From: Pseudobdellovibrionaceae bacterium
GTDB lineage: Bacteria > Bdellovibrionota > Bdellovibrionia > Bdellovibrionales > Bdellovibrionaceae
Direction of reading: 5' to 3'
Assembly: GCA_019637955.1 (NCBI GenBank)
Contig: JAHBUS010000013.1
Coordinates: 1 to 47,248 of the forward strand
DNA length: 47,248 bases
Positions 15,657-24,220 of this stretch are shown piece after piece. The position numbers and the translations under genes are program-made. The stretch's first letter is position 1. Every line of letters begins with the position of its first letter. The notes under the pieces were generated by a model. It saw only the letters and a list, made by a program, of their open reading frames with translations. It did no database searches and had not been told where the DNA came from.

Positions 15657-16195
15657 TACTGAGCCGTTTTTGCAAATTCGGCGACTTTCGCCGGATCTTC
15701 CTTCACTTTGTTTTGAGTGATCGAATCGATGAACTGAACGAGAGCCCAGCGGTCTTCGGTCTTGAAGTGGCCGTAGGCCGCCATGGAGCTGCCGGGAATC
15801 CCGTGCGAGATCACGTTGAAGATGCCGATGTAACCGCCACCTTTGGTCCAATGCCCCTCGACGAGATTGCGAGGCTTGGGATTCAGGCCCGCGCCGGCCG
15901 CGCCATCGCCTTTGCCTTCATTGCCGTGGCACATGGCGCAGTTTTGCGAGAACACTTTTTTACCGTGTTTCACCATGTCTTCATGAGGAACCCAAGGCTC
16001 TTTGATGCCCGAAATGTCGACGGGTTTGGCATCGGCCAAGAGCTGTTCAGGCGACGGAGGAGTTTGCAAGTTTTCGCCAAGATCCACACCGGGATGAATG
16101 GCCACGATGTAAACAAAAAAGACGAACACGAACACCATGGAGAAGATGAACGCGAGCATTCCACCATGGTTATATTGATCACGGTTTTCCGACAT
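15656..16195 (-). CDS. Membrane-anchored monoheme cytochrome c
   Basis: A 179-residue protein with one N-terminal membrane anchor (about residues 13-33) and a periplasmic class I cytochrome c domain: heme motif CAMCH (Cys86, Cys89, His90) followed by GNEGKGDGAAGAGLNPKPRN, and Met in GSSMAAYG as probable sixth ligand. It is probably an electron donor or assembly partner of the caa3 oxidase, as it is the first gene of that operon. I chose ATG 16195; the open frame continues to a TTG at 16228 but with no better ribosome-binding site. The promoter should lie in 16196-16378. Confidence 0.87.
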   Translation of the reverse strand: MSENRDQYNHGGMLAFIFSMVFVFVFFVYIVAIHPGVDLGENLQTPPSPEQLLADAKPVDISGIKEPWVPHEDMVKHGKKVFSQNCAMCHGNEGKGDGAAGAGLNPKPRNLVEGHWTKGGGYIGIFNVISHGIPGSSMAAYGHFKTEDRWALVQFIDSITQNKVKEDPAKVAEFAKTAQ

Positions 16196-16220
16196 AGCGA
16201 GACCCACCAAATCTGAATCA

Positions 16221-16243
16221 CACCTCAAGGTGCACTTTAAGTG
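16221..16243. promoter_or_regulatory. Two abutting palindromes upstream of the oxidase operon
   Basis: The sequence CACCTCAAGGTG (16221-16232) is a perfect inverted repeat with half-site CACCT. It runs directly into CACTTTAAGTG (16233-16243), a second inverted repeat with half-site CACTT. The junction GTGCAC is itself palindromic. They lie 26-48 bases before the ATG of the first oxidase-operon gene. This could be a tandem operator for a dimeric regulator of oxidase expression. It is only a sequence observation and no regulator is identified. Confidence 0.35.
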
Positions 16244-16378
16244 AATTGTTAAGGCTTCTTTGCATCATGAAAGCTATATGAAAACAGCAGTATCGGCAAC
16301 AAAACCACGGCTTTAGCAAAGTCGATGACAGAATGCGAAATGCTTAATGTTGAGGCTGCTTGGAAGGCGGCGCCTGGA

Positions 16379-19360
16379 CTAGGCGACGCCGCGACCGATC
16401 TCAATGAAGGTCGGAATTTCGACCACGAACACCGTTTGCGAACTTGAGGAATCCAGGTACAACCGTCCCCCATGCCGATCCACAATTCCTTTTGAGATGC
16501 TTAGTCCCAGACCGGTTCCCTTGCCGATTTCCTTCGAAGTGAAGAACGGATCGAACATTTTGGCGGCGATCGCGGCCGGCACACCACCGCCCGAATCGAT
16601 GACGCGCACTTTGAGTAAGGACGGACTCGCTTCCAGTTCCAGACGGACCCAGGGCTGTGGCTTTTTTTCGACAGCATCAAAGGCGTTGTTCAGTAAATTT
16701 AAGAGAACCTGCGAAATTTGCTCCGTCCGGCCCCAAAAGAACCAAGACTCCTCGCCCTTGGCGACTTGGAGCTCAACGCCGTGGTTCCGGAACCGTTCCC
16801 GGCAAAGTTCCAACGCGTCCTCAATGGCATCGTGGATCGAAGACCGCACATACGGCTCGGCCGACGTCTCGCGCGAGATCGACTGCAAACCGCGGATGAT
16901 TTTCGCGATTCGTTGGACGGTGGATCCGATTTGGCGGGCGCTCGTCACCGCTTTTGCTTTGTCCAGCGATTCGACATGTTCGATCATCCGCTCAAGCAGA
17001 ACCGCTTTGCCTTGAATGATCGCGAGCGGATTGTTGATCTCATGCGCGATCCCCGAGGCCATCTGACCCAGAGAAGACATTCGCGATGACGCCATCATCG
17101 CCAGTTGGTTCTGATGCAGCTCCGTGATGTCTTGAACGGTGCTGAAATAGCCGTAGATCTCGCCCTTCTCGCCCTTGAGCGCCTTGGCCTGCCCGGTGAC
17201 ATGGGCCACATCGCCATTGGCGTGAAGAAACCGGTACTCACATGCAAAAGTTCCGCTGCTGAGCAGCTGCACCCATTGATGCGACACGGTCTGCGCGTCT
17301 TCAGGATGCAGCGCTCGCACCCAGCCTTCGCCGCGCGAGAGTTCGGCGCTGAGTCCCGAGATCCGCTCCCAAGCGGGATTGACGTACGTGCAGTGTCCTT
17401 GCGAATCGGTCATCATGATTCCGACCGGCGAGGTTTCGGTCAGGGCCTGCCAAGTTCGCCGGCGCTCATCAATCTCTGTGGTCATTTGCGCGGCCAAGCG
17501 CTCGGCGCGGACCGCAATGTACTGAATCGACGACAAGGTGACCGCCAAGAGAAGCGCCGCCAGCGAGCCAAAGAAACCGATCCAAGAGGCCAAAAGCCCG
17601 GAGGATGAGGCGAAATCAGGCCCCCGGCTCCAGTGAACGTGCAACGCGCGGTCGGCGACACGCAAAGACCCGACAACACTCGACGCCGACGTGTAGCCGT
17701 TCTCGTTTCCATCGAAAATCAGCGTGCGCTCAGATTCATCTTCAAAAATCTTCATCGCGATTTCGCGTCCGAACGGAAAGGACATCGAACTCATGAACTT
17801 TTCGAGAATCACCGGCGCGACCACCAAGCCTAAAAAAGCGCGGCGGCGCTCTTCGATCGACCCGACCGGCTCGCCGCGGGCATAAAGAGGAACGAAAATC
17901 AAAAAGCCGGGGCGGTCGACCTCATCTTGCATCAGCCGGATTTTTCCGGTGATGGTGGGCTCGCCCGTATCGCGCGCCCGAAAGGCCGCTTCTCGCCGGT
18001 TTTTTTCGGTGGCGATGTCCAGGTGCATGGCCTTTTCGTTCAAAGCGTGAGGCTCCATGTAGGTCGTGATCAAGCCCTCGCCCGGGGCGAGAATCTGGGT
18101 GCCGGGCTCAAATTTGGTGACCGGCCTCGCCTCGCCTCGAGGTTGATACTCTCGCGCGAGCGTCGACGAGAGCCGCTCGCGGATGGAGGTCGAAAAAATC
18201 ACGCCCATGCCTTCGATTCCCGGAAAGCGGCTCACTTTCATAAGCTGCTCCGTGAACAGGCGCCACTCCTCACGCGAGACGTGCTCAGACGCATCGATGA
18301 AACTTGCGCCCGACTCCAGAATGCGAACGTAGTCGTTCATGCGGTCTTCGATCGCCATGCGGGTCTGGGCCACTTTCAAGGCAAAGACGCTCTCATCTTT
18401 TGAAACCGAGGCGACATAAACGGAGTAAAAGGTCATTCCCGACACGGCCCAACCAAAGAGCAGCACCAGCTTGGGGCGGTCCAGAAGACCTTCTTGCTTC
18501 AGGCTCCCCAGGCCCAGCGACGTGATCATCATCCCGGCCAAGAAAATCTGCAGGTGGAGCAAGCTGTCGTTGAGCGAGACGCCGGCAAACGGGCCCTGCC
18601 CGCTCGCCGTTTGCAGAACCGCATATGCGGCCACCAAAGCCGAAATCAAATAGACATAAAAAGAGTCCAGCCAGACGGCGGCCAAAAGAAGACCCGCAAA
18701 AAGCAAAAACAGAAATGGAGGCCCGTAGGGGGACGCAAAGATAAAGACGGCCAGAGCCGCCGTCACGCCCAAGGCCACCAAAAAACGGCCGGTCACGCGA
18801 GCATCCGGCCAAGCCCTCTGCTTCCAAAGGACCTGCGCCTTGTAGCCGACCGGAACCAAGATCAAAGCGCCTAAGAAATCTCCGACCCACCATGTCTGCC
18901 AGTGTTCAAACACCTGCTGGGCCGAAATGACCCGGCCCCAGAACAGGGCCATCACTCCGATGCCCGCGCTGATGGAGACCGATGCCACCAAGGCCACCAC
19001 CGAAAAAATCGCGCGTGCGTGCAAGCCATACGCTCGGTCTTTCGACATCAGACAATTGAAAATCCAGCCGAAGGAGACGGCTTCAAGAACATTTCCAAGC
19101 GCGATCACGCTGGCGGTTAAAGCCGGCAACCCGGTCTGCCAATTGATCAAAAAAGCGCCGGCAAAAATCGGCAAAATCATGCGGCGGCCAAAACCCACCA
19201 CCAGACAGATCGCCACTCCCGTCGCCGGCCAAACCGGCGACGCGTGACGGCTGAGCGAAGCCATCTGCAATCCGACCCATGCCGAGGCGGCGTAGAGCAG
19301 CCCCATGAGGACGATCAAGGACACTTGCCAAATGACTGATTTAAAGCGCACTGAAAACAC
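16379..19360 (-). CDS. MASE1-CHASE-PAS sensor histidine kinase
   Basis: A 993-residue membrane sensor kinase. The N-terminal third is a MASE1 domain of about eight helices (it includes SPVWPATGVAICLVVGFGRR). A periplasmic CHASE-type domain covers about residues 310-560 (MAIEDRMNDYVRILESGASF, then an RRAFLGLVVAPV end segment), then one more helix. A PAS/PAC domain lies at about 640-750 (QALTETSPVGIMMTDSQGH). HisKA follows with MASGIAHEINNP (phospho-acceptor His773), and HATPase motifs are NLLNNAFDAV, DSGGGVP and GKGTGLGLSI. It would sense a small ligand at the membrane; the ligand is unknown. There is no receiver gene adjacent, so it is an orphan. The start is taken as GTG 19360; a second GTG three codons later is possible. 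Confidence 0.88.
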   Translation of the reverse strand: MFSVRFKSVIWQVSLIVLMGLLYAASAWVGLQMASLSRHASPVWPATGVAICLVVGFGRRMILPIFAGAFLINWQTGLPALTASVIALGNVLEAVSFGWIFNCLMSKDRAYGLHARAIFSVVALVASVSISAGIGVMALFWGRVISAQQVFEHWQTWWVGDFLGALILVPVGYKAQVLWKQRAWPDARVTGRFLVALGVTAALAVFIFASPYGPPFLFLLFAGLLLAAVWLDSFYVYLISALVAAYAVLQTASGQGPFAGVSLNDSLLHLQIFLAGMMITSLGLGSLKQEGLLDRPKLVLLFGWAVSGMTFYSVYVASVSKDESVFALKVAQTRMAIEDRMNDYVRILESGASFIDASEHVSREEWRLFTEQLMKVSRFPGIEGMGVIFSTSIRERLSSTLAREYQPRGEARPVTKFEPGTQILAPGEGLITTYMEPHALNEKAMHLDIATEKNRREAAFRARDTGEPTITGKIRLMQDEVDRPGFLIFVPLYARGEPVGSIEERRRAFLGLVVAPVILEKFMSSMSFPFGREIAMKIFEDESERTLIFDGNENGYTSASSVVGSLRVADRALHVHWSRGPDFASSSGLLASWIGFFGSLAALLLAVTLSSIQYIAVRAERLAAQMTTEIDERRRTWQALTETSPVGIMMTDSQGHCTYVNPAWERISGLSAELSRGEGWVRALHPEDAQTVSHQWVQLLSSGTFACEYRFLHANGDVAHVTGQAKALKGEKGEIYGYFSTVQDITELHQNQLAMMASSRMSSLGQMASGIAHEINNPLAIIQGKAVLLERMIEHVESLDKAKAVTSARQIGSTVQRIAKIIRGLQSISRETSAEPYVRSSIHDAIEDALELCRERFRNHGVELQVAKGEESWFFWGRTEQISQVLLNLLNNAFDAVEKKPQPWVRLELEASPSLLKVRVIDSGGGVPAAIAAKMFDPFFTSKEIGKGTGLGLSISKGIVDRHGGRLYLDSSSSQTVFVVEIPTFIEIGRGVA

Positions 19361-19392
19361 AACCGATCCCGCAGAAACGTCAATTTCTGTTT

Positions 19393-19421
19393 AGTATAGT
19401 GAATCACTTGTGCTTTGTATC
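19393..19421 (-). promoter_or_regulatory. Possible sigma70-type promoter for the MASE1 kinase
   Basis: On the minus strand a good -10 box TATACT (19398-19393) sits 17 bases after GATACA (19421-19416), which is a poor -35 box. The -10 box lies about 32 bases upstream of the kinase GTG start, in the only A/T-rich part of the 120-base interval between the kinase and the upstream hydrolase gene. Confidence 0.3.
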
Positions 19422-19480
19422 GGCCAGAATTTCGATCGCGACCTTTTGCGGGACGATAAAACAAAGATGCTTTAGTCGAG

Positions 19481-20305
19481 TCAAGCCCCGTACTTGAACA
19501 GAAAACCGTCGACAATGCGGGTGAAGGTCTCGGGATTCTCGACGTTGGTGCAATGGCCGTGGCCCGGAATCTCCTCAAACCGTCCCGCTTTAATAAGATC
19601 CGCCATCGCTTTCGAGTCGGCCACTGGCAGTAGATTGTCTTTTTCGCCATGCAGGACCAGCACGGGATGCGGGATCGTGGAAATTTCTCCACGCGTGTCT
19701 AGACCGTCGAGCGCGCGCAAAACCTTGTCGCCCACGGTCTGCGCCGCATGAAACGCGTCGGTCACAATCACGTCGTTAAAATAGGAGCTGTCCGCCTGAT
19801 GGCCCAGAATCGTCGAGCCGATCACCACGCCCACAAGACCGCGATTGGATTTCATTTGCTCGAACGCATCCGTCATCGCGTCGTTGAACTTGACGCCGGT
19901 TGCGCCCACGGGGTCCAGCAGCACGGCTTTTTCAAAAAGCGCGGGCTTTTTTGCCAGCATCAGCGCCGCGATCAAACCGCCCGTCGAGTGGCCCACCAAA
20001 TTCATTTTTCCGCGGCCGAGCGATTCGGCCAGCGCGATGAAATCGCGCGCGAACAGATGCATGTCCACGTCGGCCTGCGAACGCGGCGGCGTCGAGCGGC
20101 CACACCCGCGAAATTCGGCGAGGATCATCGCCCCCGGAAGTTTTTTTCCGGCGGCTCTTTGTTTCCAAACGTCGGCGGAGGGGTGCCACCAGCGGTTGCT
20201 GGCCATATTGCCGTGAATGAACATCGTGTCCTGTGGAAGCACGCCTTCGATCACTTCATACCCGATTTGGGCGCCCGAGCCGTCGTTCGTTTGGAACATC
20301 CTCAT
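19481..20305 (-). CDS. Alpha/beta hydrolase
   Basis: A 274-residue alpha/beta-hydrolase-fold protein without signal peptide. The oxyanion segment is FIHGNMASN, the nucleophile elbow GHSTGG (Ser), the acid Asp in LHGEKDNLLP, and the catalytic His in GHGHCTN. The strand and helix order is complete and the length is usual for carboxylesterase/thioesterase-like members. Its ATG overlaps the stop of the FabG-type reductase gene (ATGA), so the two are co-translated. Together with the divergent KAS III-like and ligase genes this suggests an acyl thioester or acyl ester substrate, but the specificity is not readable. Confidence 0.85.
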   Translation of the reverse strand: MRMFQTNDGSGAQIGYEVIEGVLPQDTMFIHGNMASNRWWHPSADVWKQRAAGKKLPGAMILAEFRGCGRSTPPRSQADVDMHLFARDFIALAESLGRGKMNLVGHSTGGLIAALMLAKKPALFEKAVLLDPVGATGVKFNDAMTDAFEQMKSNRGLVGVVIGSTILGHQADSSYFNDVIVTDAFHAAQTVGDKVLRALDGLDTRGEISTIPHPVLVLHGEKDNLLPVADSKAMADLIKAGRFEEIPGHGHCTNVENPETFTRIVDGFLFKYGA

Positions 20306-21054
20306 AAAACGATGCCGCCGTCGACGCTGATCACGGTGCCGTTGATGTAAGACGCCTGTTCCGAGGCCAAGAACAGGCAGGCGTTGGCGATGTCCGAAGT
20401 CTCGCCCAGACGGGCCACGGGCACTTTGCCGGCCATTTGCTCGAGCACTTCTTTGGGCATCGCTTTGGTCATCGCGGTCATGATGAAGCCGGGCGCCACC
20501 GCATTCACGGTGAAACCTTTTCGACCAAGTTCTTTACCTAAGGTCTTGGTCATGCCGATCACGCCGGCTTTGGCCGCCGCGTAGTTGGCTTGGCCGAAGT
20601 TGCCGTAAAGACCCACGACCGACGAAATGTTGATGATGCGCTTGTGCGACGACGAGGCGTTGAACTTTTCAAAGAGGTTCTTGGTCACGTTGAACAGGCC
20701 GGTCAAATTGGTGTTGATGACCGCGTCCCACTCTTCGGCGCCCAGTTTCGCGAAAGACTTGTCGCGGGTGATACCGGCATTGTTCACCAAGATATCCACA
20801 TTCCACGGCAAAGAAGCGACCGCTTTTTGGCAAGATTCGCGGTTGGTCACGTCGACTTGCGCCGTGTGAAGTTGACCCGAAAACTTTCCGAGTTCGCTTT
20901 TGGCTTTTTCGAGGGCGTCGGCCGAGTAGTCCCAGATGGACACGTTCGCACCTGCGGTCAGGAACTGAAGCGCGATTTGGAAACCGATGCCTTGCGCGCC
21001 GCCGGTGATGATGGCGTTTTTGCCGTTGAACGAGAAATTCAAATTGCTGCTCAC
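20302..21054 (-). CDS. FabG-type short-chain dehydrogenase (3-oxoacyl-ACP/CoA reductase)
   Basis: A 250-residue classical SDR. NAD(P)-binding GGAQGIG lies near residue 18, NNAG near 91, and the catalytic Ser-Tyr-Lys in INISSVVG and NYAAAKAG, ending in NGTVISVDGG as in FabG/PhaB. It reduces a 3-oxoacyl thioester to the 3-hydroxy form. It is the first gene of a two-gene unit with the hydrolase, divergent from the KAS III-like gene, so the four genes probably share a 157-base control region. Whether it is the housekeeping fabG cannot be said; the absence of fabD, acpP or fabF neighbours argues that it is a specialised copy. Confidence 0.88.
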   Translation of the reverse strand: MSSNLNFSFNGKNAIITGGAQGIGFQIALQFLTAGANVSIWDYSADALEKAKSELGKFSGQLHTAQVDVTNRESCQKAVASLPWNVDILVNNAGITRDKSFAKLGAEEWDAVINTNLTGLFNVTKNLFEKFNASSSHKRIINISSVVGLYGNFGQANYAAAKAGVIGMTKTLGKELGRKGFTVNAVAPGFIMTAMTKAMPKEVLEQMAGKVPVARLGETSDIANACLFLASEQASYINGTVISVDGGIVL

Positions 21055-21211
21055 GAGAGCCCCCTTTTGGTGATTGTGCTGTGTCTGATTGCCGTAGGCC
21101 TTTCAGAGTGTCAAACACGAAGAACTTGAGCAATTACTCTGGTTTTTCCGCTTGCCATCTCGGGCGCCGCCAAGGGATGACTGCCTGAAATTCAGCCACG
21201 TGAGGGGACCT

Positions 21212-22225
21212 ATGACAGCTACGACCGTTCGACGCGCCACCATCAAAGGCACCGGCATGTACGCTCCCGAGAAGGTCGTGAAGAATCAATTCTTCAACGA
21301 CATGTACAAAAAAGACATCGACACCTTCTTGCGCGAACAGCGCAACATCTTTGAACGTCGCTACATGGCCGAGGATCAAACCACCTCCGACTTGATCATT
21401 CCTGCCGCCGAAGAGGCGATGAAAAATGCGGGCATCAAGGCCACCGACATCGACCTCATCATCGTTTCGACCGACACGCCCGACTACCTCTCGCCTTCGA
21501 CCGCCGCGGTTGTTCAGCACAAGCTCAAAGCCACCAACGCCGGCACGTTCGATATCAACTCGGCCTGCGCGGGCTTCGTCACCGCCTTGGACATGGCCTC
21601 AAAATACATCGGCGCCGACAGCAAATACCAAAACATCCTCGTCGTCGGCGCGTACGCCATGAGCAAATGGCTCAACTTCGACGATTTCCGAATCGCGACG
21701 CTGTTCGCCGACGGCGCCAGCGCCGTGATCGTCCAACCTTCAAAAGACGAGAGCGGCGTTTTGGCGGCCGAGCTTTACACCGACGGTCAGTACCACGACT
21801 ACATGGGCGTCTACGCGGGCGGCTCGTTCCGTCCGATGACCCACGACGTGATCGAAAAGAAACAGCACCTTCTCGACTTCGCGAAGAAAATTCCGATCGA
21901 AACCAACGGCACGCACTGGCCCCGACTCACGCACAAGTTGATGGACCGCATTCACAAAACACCCGAGGACGTGAAGCATTTCTTCATGACCCAGATCAAC
22001 ATCAACAGCATCAATGAAGCGCTCGACAACCTGAAAGTTCCGCGCACGCGCTCGCACAACATCATGGACCGCTTCGGCTACACCGGCTCGGCGGCGGTGG
22101 GCATGGCGGTCGCCGATGCGGCCCGCGCCCACAAGCTCAAAAAAGGCGATCTCATCGTGCTGCTCGGCTCGGGCGGAGGACTTTCGATGGCCGCGCTGAC
22201 CATGGAATGGAGCTACGACACGTGA
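21212..22225 (+). CDS. KAS III-like condensing enzyme with altered catalytic triad
   Basis: A 337-residue thiolase-fold protein of the FabH (KAS III) family. The nucleophile Cys119 sits in INSACAGF, and the C-terminal GGGLSMAAL loop is as in FabH. The other two triad positions differ: HQAN is TQIN (Thr260) and GNTSAA is GYTGSAA (Tyr290). The His/Asn pair stabilises decarboxylation of malonyl-ACP in FabH, so this protein is unlikely to be an ordinary initiating synthase; acyl transfer or non-decarboxylating condensation is more likely. ATG 21212 has GAGGGG just upstream; the frame to 21152 is rejected. The stop overlaps the GTG of the ligase gene. Confidence 0.85.
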   Translation: MTATTVRRATIKGTGMYAPEKVVKNQFFNDMYKKDIDTFLREQRNIFERRYMAEDQTTSDLIIPAAEEAMKNAGIKATDIDLIIVSTDTPDYLSPSTAAVVQHKLKATNAGTFDINSACAGFVTALDMASKYIGADSKYQNILVVGAYAMSKWLNFDDFRIATLFADGASAVIVQPSKDESGVLAAELYTDGQYHDYMGVYAGGSFRPMTHDVIEKKQHLLDFAKKIPIETNGTHWPRLTHKLMDRIHKTPEDVKHFFMTQININSINEALDNLKVPRTRSHNIMDRFGYTGSAAVGMAVADAARAHKLKKGDLIVLLGSGGGLSMAALTMEWSYDT

Positions 22226-23718
22226 TCGAATTCGAGTTGGATTGGCTCAAACGCTGGAATCAGTACTCCCCTCAGAACGTCGCGATCAAAGATGGCGATT
22301 CTGGGCGCGAGATCACCTATTCGCAGCTCTTTGAGGCCGCCAGCCGAGGCGCTGAATATCTAGCGCAAGCCTACTCGATCCGCCGGGGCGATCGCGTCGC
22401 GCTTTTGGCGACCAATGAACTCGAGTCCGTTTTTCTCTTCTTCGCTTTGCAGCGTTTGGGCGCAACGCTCGTGCCGATCAATTTCCGCCTCACCAAGCGT
22501 GAGGTCGATCACATCGTGCGCGATTCCGAGCCCAGCCTGATCATCGCGCAAGAAAGCTTCTGGCCGCTCATCCAGGATTTCGCGCAAGCGAAGTTGCGCC
22601 TCCAAGGACCGGCGAGCTTCGCCGAGGCTCTCGAGACCGACGCGCAGGGGCCCGTCGCCTTTCAAGCCGAGAGCGAAGATGCGGCTCTCTTGCTTTACAC
22701 CTCGGGCACGACTGGAGCGCCGAAGGGTGCGGTTCTCTCGCACCGGATGCTGTTTTGGAATTCGATCAACACCACGCTGCGTTTGAACATCAGCCAAAAC
22801 GACGCCACCGCGATTTTTCTCCCCTTTTTCCACACCGGAGGTTGGAACGTGCTCACGACGCCGTTCCTGCACCGTGGGGCGAAAGTGATTTTCCTCAAAA
22901 AATTCGACGCGGATCAGATCCTCAAAGTCTCGGCGGACGAAAAGTGCACGATCCTATTCGGCGTGCCGACGACCATGGACATGATGGCGCGCTCGCCGCT
23001 CTTTAAGACCGTCGACCTCTCTTCGATGCGCTACGCGATCGTGGGCGGCGAACCCATGCCCGTCGATTTGATCCGCGTCTGGGATCAGAAAAAAATTCCG
23101 ATCCGCCAAGGCTATGGCTTGACCGAATTCGGTCCCAACGTCTTCTCGCTCAATGAAGACGATGCGATCCGCAAAATCGGCTCGATCGGTTTTCCGAACT
23201 TCTACATCGACATCAAAGTGGTCGACGATCAAGGCCGCGCGGTCGCGCCCGGTGAGGTCGGCGAGTTGATTCTCAAAGGCCCGATGATGATGACCGGTTA
23301 CTGGAAGAACGAGAAGGCGACGAGCGAAACCATTCGTGACGGCTGGCTCTACACGGGCGATCTCGTCCGTCAGGACGACGAGGGCTACGTTTACGTTGTG
23401 GGTCGCAAGAAAGACATGTTCATTAGCGGCGGCGAAAACGTGTACCCGCCCGAGGTCGAACAAGTTTTACGATCGATGCCGCAGATCCGCGAAGTCGCCG
23501 TGATCGGCGTACCGGACCCGAAATGGGGCGAGGTCGGCAAAGCATTTATCGTGAAAGACGGCGAGGTCTCGGCCGAAGAGATCCAGGCCTACTGCGCGCA
23601 GAATCTGGCGAAGTTTAAAATCCCCAAGCAGATTGTCTTCATGACGGATCTTCCCAAAGGCGACTCCGGAAAGATCCTCAAGCGCAAACTCAGCGAAGCT
23701 CAACCTACTGACACTTAA
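22222..23718 (+). CDS. Acyl-CoA synthetase / AMP-dependent ligase
   Basis: A 498-residue member of the ANL superfamily that activates a carboxylic acid as acyl-AMP and then usually as acyl-CoA. Core motifs in order are LLYTSGTTGAPKGAVLSHR (A3), GYGLTEFGP (A5), WLYTGDLV and YVVGRKKDMFISGGENVYP (A7-A8 hinge), and KGDSGKILKRKL with the A10 catalytic Lys. The size and GENVYP fit medium/long-chain fatty acyl-CoA ligases. GTG 22222 overlaps the preceding stop (GTGA) with GGAG nine bases before it; the alternative ATG 22207 lies inside that site. It is co-transcribed with the KAS III-like gene, so it probably makes its acyl donor. Confidence 0.9.
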   Translation: MIEFELDWLKRWNQYSPQNVAIKDGDSGREITYSQLFEAASRGAEYLAQAYSIRRGDRVALLATNELESVFLFFALQRLGATLVPINFRLTKREVDHIVRDSEPSLIIAQESFWPLIQDFAQAKLRLQGPASFAEALETDAQGPVAFQAESEDAALLLYTSGTTGAPKGAVLSHRMLFWNSINTTLRLNISQNDATAIFLPFFHTGGWNVLTTPFLHRGAKVIFLKKFDADQILKVSADEKCTILFGVPTTMDMMARSPLFKTVDLSSMRYAIVGGEPMPVDLIRVWDQKKIPIRQGYGLTEFGPNVFSLNEDDAIRKIGSIGFPNFYIDIKVVDDQGRAVAPGEVGELILKGPMMMTGYWKNEKATSETIRDGWLYTGDLVRQDDEGYVYVVGRKKDMFISGGENVYPPEVEQVLRSMPQIREVAVIGVPDPKWGEVGKAFIVKDGEVSAEEIQAYCAQNLAKFKIPKQIVFMTDLPKGDSGKILKRKLSEAQPTDT

Positions 23719-24118
23719 ACCTCATCTCGGTGGTGTAAGCATCACCGCCGGTCATGATGTTGCCCACGACGCCGGCGCCGCCGACAACCGCGCCCGCATT
23801 GGCTTCGTTCTGCCCGCCAAAGACTCCCATCCCCGAACCGACCACGGTGGCCGCTTTCGAAGCGTTGCGGGTTGTCTTGTGCGCGCTTTCACTCATGGAG
23901 CCGGTGTATTGAGTGCCCTCCGAAACAAAGGCCGCGGATTGCTTGTTGCGTTCGCTGCAGTAGTGATTGGCCTGCGAAATCGCATCGCGCTCGACTTCGT
24001 CTTTATCAGGCCCGCGCGTGACCACACGGTGAATCCCGTCGGCACTCGGACGCACATCACGGTGATGGGCGCAAGAAGCCAACAAGAGAAGAGCCGCGAA
24101 CATTCCGATTTTTTTCAT
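23705..24118 (-). CDS. Small lipoprotein with glycine-rich C-terminal segment
   Basis: A 137-residue predicted lipoprotein. MKKIGMFAALLLLASC is a lipoprotein signal with lipobox LASC. The mature part has a polar, His/Arg-rich stretch, then a segment rich in Gly, Ala and Val (ATVVGSGMGVFGGQNEANAG) that could insert in a membrane. A second Cys occurs in HYCSERN and a third near the C terminus. The family is not recognised. The open frame reaches 24181, but ATG 24118 is preceded by GGAGGATGGA and gives the signal peptide. Its 3' end overlaps the convergent ligase gene by 14 bases, leaving no room for a dedicated terminator. Confidence 0.78.
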   Translation of the reverse strand: MKKIGMFAALLLLASCAHHRDVRPSADGIHRVVTRGPDKDEVERDAISQANHYCSERNKQSAAFVSEGTQYTGSMSESAHKTTRNASKAATVVGSGMGVFGGQNEANAGAVVGGAGVVGNIMTGGDAYTTEMRFKCQ

Positions 24119-24157
24119 TCCATCCTCCTCAAATCCCGACCAGCTTAGGGCGGTTTT

Positions 24158-24191
24158 CGCAAAAAGAAAAGCCACGGTCATCGACCGTGGC
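24158..24191 (-). terminator. Intrinsic terminator after the DUF3011 gene
   Basis: GCCACGGTC (24171-24179) and GACCGTGGC (24183-24191) form a perfect nine-pair stem with a three-base loop. On the minus strand it is followed by TTTTCTTTTT. It lies 30 bases downstream of the DUF3011 gene stop at 24221. Confidence 0.85.
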
Positions 24192-24220
24192 TCTCTTGCT
24201 GTTTCTGGACGTTTCAGCTC

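Noticed and set aside
19481-23718. A true OleABCD olefin pathway
   Set aside because: The hydrolase nucleophile, the SDR class and the condensing-enzyme triad all differ from Ole proteins.
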